Positions 22,524 to 29,644 of a stretch of 29,644 nt of DNA are shown here, piece by piece; position 1 is the first letter of the stretch; each line of letters opens with the position of its first letter. The stretch covers positions 1-29,644 of the IMG/VR virus record IMGVR_UViG_3300038701_001554; one strand, given 5' to 3'. The notes beneath the pieces were generated by a model. The model ran no database searches. It was not told the DNA's origin and worked only from the letters and a program-made list of their open reading frames with translations. Source of the stretch: a virus. The position numbers and the translations under genes were made by a program.

Positions 22524-22546
22524 AGTAAGGCCGCGGCTGGTAAAAT
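22520..22546 (+). promoter_or_regulatory. rightward phage promoter P4 (CTAAAGT-N14-TAAAAT)
   Basis: CTAAAGT at 22520-22526 and TAAAAT at 22541-22546, the same 15-base hexamer spacing as P1-P3. The box includes the TAA stop of the o-spanin gene. The next gene starts at 22572 after AGGAGA. It would start the internal-virion-protein unit. Confidence 0.65.
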
Positions 22547-22571
22547 CGAGCCACGACAGGAGACACACCGG

Positions 22572-24815
22572 ATGCTAAGCGGACAACAATATCAGGATGC
22601 GCTGGAGCAGTATCGCAACTTCCAGACCGGAGGTCAGCGTACTGGTGGCGGAACTTCGCCTGTAAGCAGCACGCAAAACCAGACCACGATCAAGCCCACG
22701 GCTCCTCGATCACCGTCCACGCCGACTGCGCCGTCAGCTCCGTCGACGGATTACAGCCTGTCCGCACTGAAGAATATCGGCATGCCAAGCGCACCTACCG
22801 CGCCGTCTGCGCCGAACGCACCGGCCGTGCAGCCCGGGCAGACCGCGCTGCCTCAGCCCACCGCATCGCCTTCCGCACAGACTGCTGTGGCGCCAGCTAC
22901 CGCGGCTACCAGCCCGTACATGACTTCGCTTCTGCGCGCAGGTGCCAACCTTTCGGGCACGCAGCTGCAGAACTTCCAGAGGAATCTCGAGAAGGGTTAC
23001 TTCAGCGACGCCGAGCTTCAGCAGCTGGCTGCCGCAGGCATAGACATCAACCGTGGGCAAAATTCACCCACCCCTACCACCCCTTCACCCACCCCCACGG
23101 CAGCCCCTCAGGCGGGCTCCTATGTCTCACCGGACATTCAGGCAGCGATTGATCAGTACGGTCCGATCAACACGCCTGAGGATCAGGCTCTGGGCCTGTA
23201 CTTCGACCCTGACGACGCGTACAGCTACCAGAGTGCGGCACAGCGCCGGGAGCAGCGTCGTCAACAGCTCGAGCGACAGGCGGTCAATCCGTCCAGCACC
23301 ACCGTGGGTACGTCTGGCGCAGGCGCCCAGATCCAGCAGGACGTCGCCGATCAGCAGGCAGCCCAGAACCCCCCGGCTGCTCAGACCCCCGGGGCGCCGG
23401 CCACCGGCGGCACGCAGACCGGCGGCAACCAGCCTCCGGTTACCCAGCCCGGCGGCTCACAAGGCGGCCAAACTGGCGGCCAAACTGGCGGCCAAGTTCC
23501 CGGTCAGGGTACGACTGTACCCAATTCGGGTACGCAAACAGGCGGCCAAACTGGCGGACAGACTGGCGACAACAATCCTCTGGTAGGGAGCAACGGGGAC
23601 GGCGGAACCGCATTCAACCCGGGCGGTGGAACGAACCCGGATGGCACCAACCCGACCGTGCCTCAGGGAAACCAGAACAACGGCACCTCGCCATCGGTGT
23701 ACCAGCTCCGACCTCAGGGCCAGACCGAGTCGCCGTACACGGTCACGGACAACATGCGCCAGCAGGTGCAGAACAGCCTCGCCAATGGCGACCGCTGGCA
23801 GGACCTGAACGGCGCTCAGCAGGAGAACATGCTGGAGGTTATCCGTCAGGGAACAGAGGACGGCACCTTCGACTGGTTCCAGCTGCGCAACCGCGCTGAC
23901 ATCCGTGACGCCTACATCGCGCGCTACGGAGACCCCATTGACAGCCTGTCTGGCGCAACCGACAACACGGTCCGCGAAGACGGCGGCGTGCAGGGTCAGT
24001 TCGAGGGTGAGCAGGGTCGCGCGTTTCAGGCGATTTCCAGCGACGCCGCAGAGAACAACCGTGACGTAGGCGACAACGAGCTTTCCAGCACGCGCATGAC
24101 CGACATCCTGTCTCAGGACGGCGCGCTCATGCAGCTCGCCCAGCAGCGCGGCGTTGAGGCAGCGAACGCGCGCGGAATGCGCAACAGCTCGATCTCTGCC
24201 GGCGCACAGATGCGCGCCATGGCGGACGCAGCAACCCCGCTGGCGCTGCAGGAGGCCGACGTCTACAACCGCACCGGCATGCAGAACCAGAATCTGGAGT
24301 CGATGCGCCGCGACTCAAACGCCAACCGGCAGACGCAGACCAGCGTCACCAATGCTGGCATGGCGAACGACTTGATGAACAGCGACCGTCAGCGGGACCT
24401 GAGCTACAACCTGCAGCAGCTCGCCGGCGATCAGGACTACGCGAAGCAGGAGCTGGCAGGTCAGCTGGCCGCCGACATCGCGAACATCGAGGGTCAGTAC
24501 AAGCAGATCATCAGCGACAACGACACCGCGGCACGGCTGTTCGACAGCTACTACGACACGGTGGCCGAGGTGGTGGGCAACTCGGAGTTCGGGCCGGATG
24601 AGGCCAACGGTCGCGTGCAGACCGCGCGCCGTGAGTTCGAGGCCGGGATGGAGATGATCCTCGGGTTCGAGAACTTCGACCTCGCAACCCCGACGTCCGG
24701 CGGCCCCGGCGGATCTGGGGGTCAGATCCCGCCATTCGGTACGCCAGAATACGCTCAGTGGCTGCAGCAGATTCAGGCCGACTTCAATATCTCAAACCTC
24801 GGTCTGCAGCCGTAA
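22572..24815 (+). CDS. large low-complexity structural protein, probable internal or ejection protein
   Basis: 747 residues. The first ~130 residues are Pro-, Ser- and Thr-rich with repeated TAPSAP units. Residues about 165-205 (QAAIDQYGPINTPEDQALGL) look folded. A Gly/Gln/Thr-rich hinge follows (about 255-375), including tandem GGQT repeats. The C-terminal ~350 residues are helical (LEVIRQGTEDGTFDWFQLRN; NRQTQTSVTNAGMANDLMNS), ending in a Gly-rich linker and a short helix. I do not recognise a family. The first position after P4, followed by similar helical and low-complexity genes, suggests internal virion proteins that leave the particle with the DNA, as in other podoviruses. Confidence 0.6.
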   Translation: MLSGQQYQDALEQYRNFQTGGQRTGGGTSPVSSTQNQTTIKPTAPRSPSTPTAPSAPSTDYSLSALKNIGMPSAPTAPSAPNAPAVQPGQTALPQPTASPSAQTAVAPATAATSPYMTSLLRAGANLSGTQLQNFQRNLEKGYFSDAELQQLAAAGIDINRGQNSPTPTTPSPTPTAAPQAGSYVSPDIQAAIDQYGPINTPEDQALGLYFDPDDAYSYQSAAQRREQRRQQLERQAVNPSSTTVGTSGAGAQIQQDVADQQAAQNPPAAQTPGAPATGGTQTGGNQPPVTQPGGSQGGQTGGQTGGQVPGQGTTVPNSGTQTGGQTGGQTGDNNPLVGSNGDGGTAFNPGGGTNPDGTNPTVPQGNQNNGTSPSVYQLRPQGQTESPYTVTDNMRQQVQNSLANGDRWQDLNGAQQENMLEVIRQGTEDGTFDWFQLRNRADIRDAYIARYGDPIDSLSGATDNTVREDGGVQGQFEGEQGRAFQAISSDAAENNRDVGDNELSSTRMTDILSQDGALMQLAQQRGVEAANARGMRNSSISAGAQMRAMADAATPLALQEADVYNRTGMQNQNLESMRRDSNANRQTQTSVTNAGMANDLMNSDRQRDLSYNLQQLAGDQDYAKQELAGQLAADIANIEGQYKQIISDNDTAARLFDSYYDTVAEVVGNSEFGPDEANGRVQTARREFEAGMEMILGFENFDLATPTSGGPGGSGGQIPPFGTPEYAQWLQQIQADFNISNLGLQP
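23463..23564 (+). repeat. 12-bp tandem repeats coding GGQT
   Basis: GGCGGCCAAACT occurs at 23463 and 23475, with a variant copy at 23487; a second block has an exact copy at 23541 and a variant at 23553. Both blocks are in frame and encode GGQT units in the hinge of the 747-residue protein. Copy number at such perfect short repeats usually varies by slippage without breaking the frame. Confidence 0.75.
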
Positions 24816-24833
24816 AAGTAGAGGATTTGTAAC

Positions 24834-25790
24834 ATGGGAATTTTCGACAAGATTGGTGACGTACTCGGTGATGTGGTCGACGGGGTCGTTGACTTCGTTG
24901 ACGACGTCATCGGTATCGATCTGGCCAAGGTGCTGGATAACGACATCGTGAAGTACGGCCTCATGGCGGCATCGATCTTCACGGGCGGGGTGGCCATCGT
25001 GAACGGCGTCATGCAGGGGGCCGGCACATTCGCCGGCACCGCGGGCACGTTCATGAACAAGTTCGTGGCCGGTGCCGGGTCCTTCGTTAAGGGCGTGGCC
25101 AGTGGCTTCATGGCGCCGGGCGACACCGTGGGCAGCATTCTGGACGGCACCGCATACAGTGGCGCCAAGGCTGCGGCGACCACCGGCGGCGAGCTGCTGA
25201 CTGAGGCCGCCAATCAGGGCACCAGCGCGATGGATGTGCTTTCCCCGGGGACGGAGGAGGCTACCGCAGCTCTGGAGAGCGCAGACGAATTGTCTCTTCA
25301 GGCCCTCAAGGAACAAACTGCCACCGGGCTCACCCCGCAGAATGAAGCGCTGTCGAATCAGGCGCTGGACGGTGTAATCCCCAACCCCAACCAGATGGAC
25401 ATCAACGCCCCCGACTTCGATATGGCTGGCGCGGCTACCCGGGGCCCGGCTGGTCCGGCGCCGATTCAGGTGACCGGTGCCAGCAGCGGCGCGCCGGGGG
25501 CGGCCGGTGGCGGCGACTTCCTCAGCAAGATGGGGACCGCGGTCAAGGACTTCGTGACCTCACCGAAGGGCATTCAGACCGGGCTCGGCGCCATCCAAGG
25601 GTGGGCAGAGGGCGAGCAGATGAAGGCGATCTTCGAGGAGCGCCGCAAGCTTCGCGAGCGTAACGCCGGGGCATGGGGTGCCGCCGGTCAGGGGTACGCA
25701 CCGCGCACCTACTCCATCCCCTCTCTTTCAGAGCTGCGTAACACCGTTAATACGCGCGGTAACGCAGCTCAGGCCAAATACGGGTACTAA
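24834..25790 (+). CDS. membrane-active internal virion protein candidate
   Basis: 318 residues with AGAGGA upstream of the ATG. The first ~45 residues are an acidic amphipathic repeat of V/D/I (IGDVLGDVVDGVVDFVDDVI). They are followed by a long glycine/alanine-rich hydrophobic region (about 47-105, KYGLMAASIFTGGVAIVNGV, then GTFAGTAGTFMNKFVAGAGS). The C-terminal half is Pro/Gly-rich with a basic helix (about 262-285, EGEQMKAIFEERRKLRERN). Amphipathic and Gly-zipper segments of this kind are found in ejection proteins that cross the host envelope. That role is inferred; no family is assigned. Confidence 0.55.
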   Translation: MGIFDKIGDVLGDVVDGVVDFVDDVIGIDLAKVLDNDIVKYGLMAASIFTGGVAIVNGVMQGAGTFAGTAGTFMNKFVAGAGSFVKGVASGFMAPGDTVGSILDGTAYSGAKAAATTGGELLTEAANQGTSAMDVLSPGTEEATAALESADELSLQALKEQTATGLTPQNEALSNQALDGVIPNPNQMDINAPDFDMAGAATRGPAGPAPIQVTGASSGAPGAAGGGDFLSKMGTAVKDFVTSPKGIQTGLGAIQGWAEGEQMKAIFEERRKLRERNAGAWGAAGQGYAPRTYSIPSLSELRNTVNTRGNAAQAKYGY

Positions 25791-25792
25791 GC

Positions 25793-26338
25793 ATGCAGCA
25801 GCCACCTTTTGAGCAGAAGATGCCGATGGAGGGCGCAGGCCCTCAGCAGCCGGCCGCGTCACAGGGCGCTCCTCAGGCGAAGGCACAAGCCGACCGAAAG
25901 GCCACTCGGGAGGTTCCTCGTGACCAGATCCAGAAGGCCATGCAGGTGGCTTCCGAGGCGATGTACACCGCGCTGTACAAGACCAAAGGCATCGGCCGGT
26001 CGGTAATGAAGATGATCTCCCCGGAGGACAAGGTAGGGTCCACGGCAAAGGCGGCCACTGCTTTCCTGTCCAACCTGAGCAAGCAGACCGGGATGCCGGA
26101 GCGGATCGCCGTCCCGATGGTGGCGCTGGCGGCCGATGAGATCATGAGCCTCGCGGAAAGCGCCAACGGTATCACGTACAGTGAGCAGGAGGCCAAGCAG
26201 GTGGTGATCACCGCGGCCGAGCTGACCATGAGCGCATACGGGGTGCCTCCGGAGCGCGCTGAAGAGCTGGCGCGCAACTCCGACAAGGGTACGCTACAGA
26301 AGGCGGAGAGCGCCTACAAGGAGACACTCGATGGCTAG
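25793..26338 (+). CDS. hypothetical virion-module protein, 181 aa
   Basis: 181 residues, ATG two bases after the preceding stop and no strong ribosome site, so coupling is likely. A disordered, Gln/Pro/Ala-rich N-terminal 40 residues precede a helical body (about 45-160) with alternating Ala, Met and Leu helices (QIQKAMQVASEAMYTALYKT). It ends in a charged helix. Small size and helical composition suggest an accessory internal protein or chaperone of the neighbouring large proteins. Overlaps the next gene by eight bases. Confidence 0.6.
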   Translation: MQQPPFEQKMPMEGAGPQQPAASQGAPQAKAQADRKATREVPRDQIQKAMQVASEAMYTALYKTKGIGRSVMKMISPEDKVGSTAKAATAFLSNLSKQTGMPERIAVPMVALAADEIMSLAESANGITYSEQEAKQVVITAAELTMSAYGVPPERAEELARNSDKGTLQKAESAYKETLDG

Positions 26339-27371
26339 TCTTGCGCTTGCTGGCGCGGTAGGGGGTGCGGCTCGCGGCCTCGGCAGCTTCCTTTCTGCTG
26401 AGATGCAGGCTGAGCGCGCCGCTGCGCTGGAGAACATCAAGAACCAGAACAAGATTGCCAGCGATGAGCGCGGGCATAAGTATGATATGGAGCGCCTCGA
26501 CAAGCAGGGCGAGAACCAGTTGAGCCTCGAGCGTCTGCGTCAGGAGGCACCGAGTCAGGGTCAGGATCCGGCCGCTGTTGCGACCGCGAAGTTCCTGCAG
26601 CTGCCGCCTGAGAAGGGTGGCCTCAGTTTATCTCCGGATGAGGCTTGGAGAGAGGCCAGAGCCAAATCCGGCATGTCGCGTCGTGACTACTTCGGCAGCA
26701 TGGCGTCCACGTATGCCGAGGCTGGTTACGAGCCCGCGGAAGCGGCCAGCATGGCGCGACAGGTCACAGAGGAAATATACGGCCCGGAGGCTTCGCAACC
26801 GCCCGCACCCGGCGAGCCGCAGGATCAGGGCGCTGGGCCAAAGATCCCTGAGGCCGCCATCACGCAGTTCAAGGCCATGGGCGATACTCCAGAGACACGC
26901 GCCCAGTTCGACGAGGTGTTCGGCCCCGGTGCTGCTGAGGCGCAGTTCGGGCCGCCGCAGGATGGCGGGCAGCAGCCTGCCGCAGATCCGCAGGCATCCG
27001 CCGCGCCACCGGTGGAGGAGGAGTTCACTTTGGCCGGGATGAAGGGGGGATCTTCGTTCACGCCTCAGGGCGGCTATAGCGCGAACGCGGCACCGCTGCG
27101 GGAAACGCTTGGCAATGTGGCGGACGCTGCATCGAATGCTTGGGATAGCGTGAAAGGCAAAGCCGGTGATATGATGGACGCAGGGCGCCGGCGTCAGGAT
27201 TCGATCCAGATGGTCACTCAGGCGGCGCGCATGGGTGCATCGATATCGGAACTCCCCACAGATGTACTTCGAGACTACCTCGATGTGCTGGAGCAGGGTA
27301 CGGAGAAATACGACGAGGTCGCTATGGTCCTCGAACGACGCGGCCGAGAGCAGATGCTCGCAGGCAGTTAA
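26331..27371 (+). CDS. hypothetical internal virion protein candidate, 346 aa
   Basis: 346 residues with AAGGAGA before the ATG. The N-terminus is hydrophobic and Gly/Ala-rich (LALAGAVGGAARGLGSFLSA). It is followed by a coiled coil (about 25-68, EMQAERAAALENIKNQNKIA). The middle is disordered and Pro/Gln-rich, then come a possible amphipathic helix (AASNAWDSVKGKAGDMMDAG) and a C-terminal helical part. Predicted soluble and mostly extended. It precedes the giant gene and probably belongs with it in the virion interior. No family is recognised. Confidence 0.55.
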   Translation: MASLALAGAVGGAARGLGSFLSAEMQAERAAALENIKNQNKIASDERGHKYDMERLDKQGENQLSLERLRQEAPSQGQDPAAVATAKFLQLPPEKGGLSLSPDEAWREARAKSGMSRRDYFGSMASTYAEAGYEPAEAASMARQVTEEIYGPEASQPPAPGEPQDQGAGPKIPEAAITQFKAMGDTPETRAQFDEVFGPGAAEAQFGPPQDGGQQPAADPQASAAPPVEEEFTLAGMKGGSSFTPQGGYSANAAPLRETLGNVADAASNAWDSVKGKAGDMMDAGRRRQDSIQMVTQAARMGASISELPTDVLRDYLDVLEQGTEKYDEVAMVLERRGREQMLAGS

Positions 27372-27395
27372 GCACACAGCATAGGGAGGCCACGG

Positions 27396-29644
27396 ATGGC
27401 CGACAACCCGTTCTCGCAGTTCGCCGACGAAGCAAATCCCGAGCGAGCTGGTAGCGGAGACAACCCTTTCTCCCAGTTCAAGCAAGCGACTGCGGAGACC
27501 AACCCATTCTCAGAGGCCGGCCCCGAGCCAGCCGAAGAGGGCGGGCTGGGTAAGGATCTTCTCGCATCATTCGGCAAGGGCAGCAACATGCTGCTCGAGA
27601 CTGTGGGCAACGCCTACGGTCTGTTCACCGGCGACTTCGACAACTGGGCCACCCGTCAAGGGAAGAGCGGCCAAGAATTCTACGAGGGCATGGAGTCCGA
27701 CACCCTGCGGGGTGAGCGGGACGAGCGCTCGCGCGCCATCGAGGGCGCAGACGGCGAGTGGTCAAAGATGGGTGCCGCAGTCTGGGAGACCGTCACCAAC
27801 CCCCGCCTGTTCGCCGCCACGCTGGCCGAGCAGATACCCATGTTCGTGGGGCCGGCAGGCGCCGGCGCTGCGGCTGGTCGCGCGCTGGGCAAGGCCGCGG
27901 GCACGGTAGCCGGCGTCGGCACCGGCGCGGCCCTGCAGTCGTCTGACATTGGTGGCACTGCATACGGCGAGCTGATGCGCCTCCCGGATCAGGTGTGGGC
28001 GCAGAACCCTGAATACGCATCGATGGTGGCCGACGGCGTTGAGCCTGAAGTCGCCAAGCAGCAGATCGCCACGAACCTGTCCCGCATGGCTGCAGCAGAG
28101 GCTGGCGGTGCTTCTCTGGGATCTCAGCTGGTGCCCGGTGGCCGCGCACTCGAGCGTGCAACAGCGGGCGCCTCAACGCGCCTTAGGGGCAACCGCCTCG
28201 GCCGCGGCGTAGGCGGCGCCACCGGTGAGGGCCTTCAGGAGGGTATCGAGGAGGGCTCCGGTCAGGTCGCGGTCAACCGCGCCGTTCAGGAGCTGGATGG
28301 TTCACGTGGAACATTCGAGGGTGCGGGCGAGGCCGCCGGCATGGGCGTGCTGCCCGGCGCTACCCTCGGTGGCGCGGTGGGCCTCACATCCCCGGCGCCA
28401 GAGGCGCAACAGGAGCCGGTCGACCAGTACGAGATCGACGATGCGCTGAAAGAGTTGCAGGACGAGATCGGCGGCACCACCGAGGCTGACTTCGGTGCCT
28501 CCGAGCAGCGCTCGGGCGCGACTCAGGGGAGCGTTTTCGGCCCCATCGGCAACGAGGTGGACGCTCAGGATCGCGCGCGCGCGGAGGGCGAGGAGCTTAT
28601 CCGGCAGCGTGCAGCCGAGGCAGCAGCTCAGGCTGAGGCAGCAGGCGAGGACCCTCTGGGAGTCCTGCAGGCCCGCCTTGACGCTCAGCGCGACGGCAGG
28701 CGAGAGCTTGACCAGCTGGTGCCGCCGGTTACCTCCGAGCAGCGCAGGCGCGCTCAGGAAGAGCGCGAGCTGGCTGAGCGCGAGCAGGAAGTGCAGAGCA
28801 AGCTCGACGAGCGGAAAAAAAGTACACTCGACGCGAAGATCGCTGAAGAGCAGAAAATCGAGGAGCGCCGGCAGGCCGCCGAGCAGAAGGCAGCAGAGCA
28901 GCGAGCAAAGGCCGCTGAGGGCGCCGGAGAGGGCGGCGCCACAGCAGAGCAGCTGGGCGTCACCTTCCCAGAGGGAGGCGACCAGCCGGGAACAGATGCA
29001 GCTCAGGCGGCACAGGAAGCCGAAGACGATGCCATCGATGACGCCATAGCGGACGCAGACGCCCGCGGCGATAACCAGAAAGGCATCCGCCTGCGCAACA
29101 TGAAGCGCATGATAGTGGGTGCCAGAGCGCTCCGGAATCAGGGTAAGAACGAGCAGGCCGCCCGGCAGCAGGAGCGCGCCGACAAGATTTACCGTGAGCT
29201 TATCGGCGAGCGCCGGGTGGTCCCGTATCAGGAGCCGGCCCCGCTGGAGGGTGAGTACCAGAAGGCTGAGCAGGTCACCGCCACAGAGGCACCTCAATCT
29301 TCTTCGGTGACCATTACTCAGCAGCCGGCACGCATCGGCCGAGAGACAGATCCCAACACCATCCGCATGCCGGAGCCCGATGACGTTAAGCAGCGGCGAG
29401 AGCGCTTCCGAGCAGCTGATCCCGTGGCCCGGGAAGGGGTTATTCAGGGCAATCAGTCACGCCCCGCGCAACCGCCTACGCCCGATGTCATGGAGCAGGA
29501 TGTCGAGGAGATAACCGACGAGAGCTACAGCCGCCCCACCCAGATCAGTGACGCCAACTACCCGACCCCACCCGATGCCGACCCCGTGGTCGACGAGGAG
29601 CTGGATGACGACAGTTACTCCCGTCCGACCCAGATCAGCGATCC
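27396..29644 (+). CDS. giant polyvalent-type internal virion protein, N-terminal 749 residues
   Basis: The start at ATG 27396 has GGGAGG 6 bases upstream. No stop occurs before the window ends, so the gene is truncated here. The first 45 residues hold three NPFS(Q/E) motifs (residues 4, 23, 36). Next comes an Ala/Gly-rich membrane-like stretch (about 140-190), then EGLQEGIEEG (about 277-286), an E-G repeat I associate with phage internal and polyvalent proteins. A long charged coiled coil follows (about 430-520), then acidic, Gln/Ala-rich disorder, then a 30-residue tandem repeat from residue 710. Giant ejection proteins of this kind often carry lytic, protease or DNA-modifying domains further on; none is visible here. 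Confidence 0.7.
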   Translation, partial: MADNPFSQFADEANPERAGSGDNPFSQFKQATAETNPFSEAGPEPAEEGGLGKDLLASFGKGSNMLLETVGNAYGLFTGDFDNWATRQGKSGQEFYEGMESDTLRGERDERSRAIEGADGEWSKMGAAVWETVTNPRLFAATLAEQIPMFVGPAGAGAAAGRALGKAAGTVAGVGTGAALQSSDIGGTAYGELMRLPDQVWAQNPEYASMVADGVEPEVAKQQIATNLSRMAAAEAGGASLGSQLVPGGRALERATAGASTRLRGNRLGRGVGGATGEGLQEGIEEGSGQVAVNRAVQELDGSRGTFEGAGEAAGMGVLPGATLGGAVGLTSPAPEAQQEPVDQYEIDDALKELQDEIGGTTEADFGASEQRSGATQGSVFGPIGNEVDAQDRARAEGEELIRQRAAEAAAQAEAAGEDPLGVLQARLDAQRDGRRELDQLVPPVTSEQRRRAQEERELAEREQEVQSKLDERKKSTLDAKIAEEQKIEERRQAAEQKAAEQRAKAAEGAGEGGATAEQLGVTFPEGGDQPGTDAAQAAQEAEDDAIDDAIADADARGDNQKGIRLRNMKRMIVGARALRNQGKNEQAARQQERADKIYRELIGERRVVPYQEPAPLEGEYQKAEQVTATEAPQSSSVTITQQPARIGRETDPNTIRMPEPDDVKQRRERFRAADPVAREGVIQGNQSRPAQPPTPDVMEQDVEEITDESYSRPTQISDANYPTPPDADPVVDEELDDDSYSRPTQISD
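29523..29644 (+). repeat. 90-bp (30-residue) tandem repeat at right edge
   Basis: The codons for SYSRPTQISD at 29523-29552 recur at 29613-29642, 90 bases downstream, with silent third-base differences. The intervening part is ANYPTPPDADPVVDEELDDD. The second copy reaches the window edge, so more copies may follow. Synonymous differences suggest selection on the peptide rather than a fresh duplication. Confidence 0.65.

Noticed and set aside
28814-28824. Run of seven A bases in the giant gene, possible slippage or frameshift site
   Set aside because: The codon phase does not give a standard X-XXY-YYZ slippery heptamer, and the shifted frame stops soon with no useful product. Transcript slippage cannot be excluded but has no support.
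28302-29297. Open frame of 331 codons on the minus strand, Leu-rich, looking like a membrane protein
   Set aside because: Leu-richness results from reading the complement of Glu/Gln/Ala-rich coiled-coil codons of the giant gene (CTG and CTC opposite CAG and GAG). No ribosome site or promoter is seen.
1-29644. tRNA genes, CRISPR arrays, insertion sequences, integrase and attachment sites
   Set aside because: I saw no cloverleaf with the conserved T-loop sequence, no spaced direct repeats, no transposase or integrase motifs. A computed scan would be more reliable than reading by eye.

Overview
The window is a stretch of a tailed double-stranded DNA bacteriophage or prophage: the packaging, capsid, tail, lysis and internal-virion block. 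The gene order is small terminase, large terminase, portal, scaffold-like protein, major coat protein of the N4-gp56-like type, adaptor-like protein, tail and fibre proteins, spanin pair, then a run of large low-complexity proteins. The 705-residue portal with a helical C-terminus, a separate scaffold-like gene and no visible tape-measure, sheath or tube genes all suggest a short-tailed (podovirus-like) particle. An overlapping Rz/Rz1-type spanin pair indicates a Gram-negative host. Base composition is GC-rich. Nothing in the sequence identifies the host genus. Nearly every base is coding, and many genes overlap by 1-14 bases (ATGA, GTGA, TAATG junctions), so translational coupling is general.

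Layout. 1-1020: 3' end of a rightward gene with three Ig-like domains. 968-1983: four small leftward genes with strong purine-rich Shine-Dalgarno sites, expressed from a sigma70-like promoter at 2055-2027 that carries a 12-bp palindrome. 2074 onward: everything is rightward. 2131-3434 holds six small genes, followed by the small terminase (3434-3940). Ten small, mostly unrecognised genes (3943-6482: membrane proteins, coiled coils, a mini zinc-ribbon) separate it from the large terminase (6467-7921). 7968-9048 holds three hypothetical genes. 9188-14358 is the head module (portal, scaffold, coat, decoration-like protein), closed by a UUCG-loop terminator at about 14368. 14420-21250 is the connector and tail module, ending in a 957-residue fibre or receptor-binding candidate with LamG-like domains. 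21247-22523 is a membrane and lysis cassette without a visible endolysin. 22572 to the right edge encodes four internal or ejection-type protein candidates and the first 749 codons of a giant protein that runs off the window.

The most striking regulatory signal is a motif, CTAAAGT-N14-TA(T/C/A)A(A/C/T)T, found four times with identical spacing, each time just upstream of a gene block (2074, 8318, 9045, 22520). In the three intergenic cases the TAA inside CTAAAGT is also the stop codon of the preceding gene. This looks like the phage's own promoter class and divides the rightward genes into transcription units. There is no gap above 300 bases without a gene; the two longest gaps (1984-2130 and 9049-9187) are both promoter and leader regions. 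I saw no tRNA, CRISPR array, insertion sequence, integrase or reverse transcriptase.
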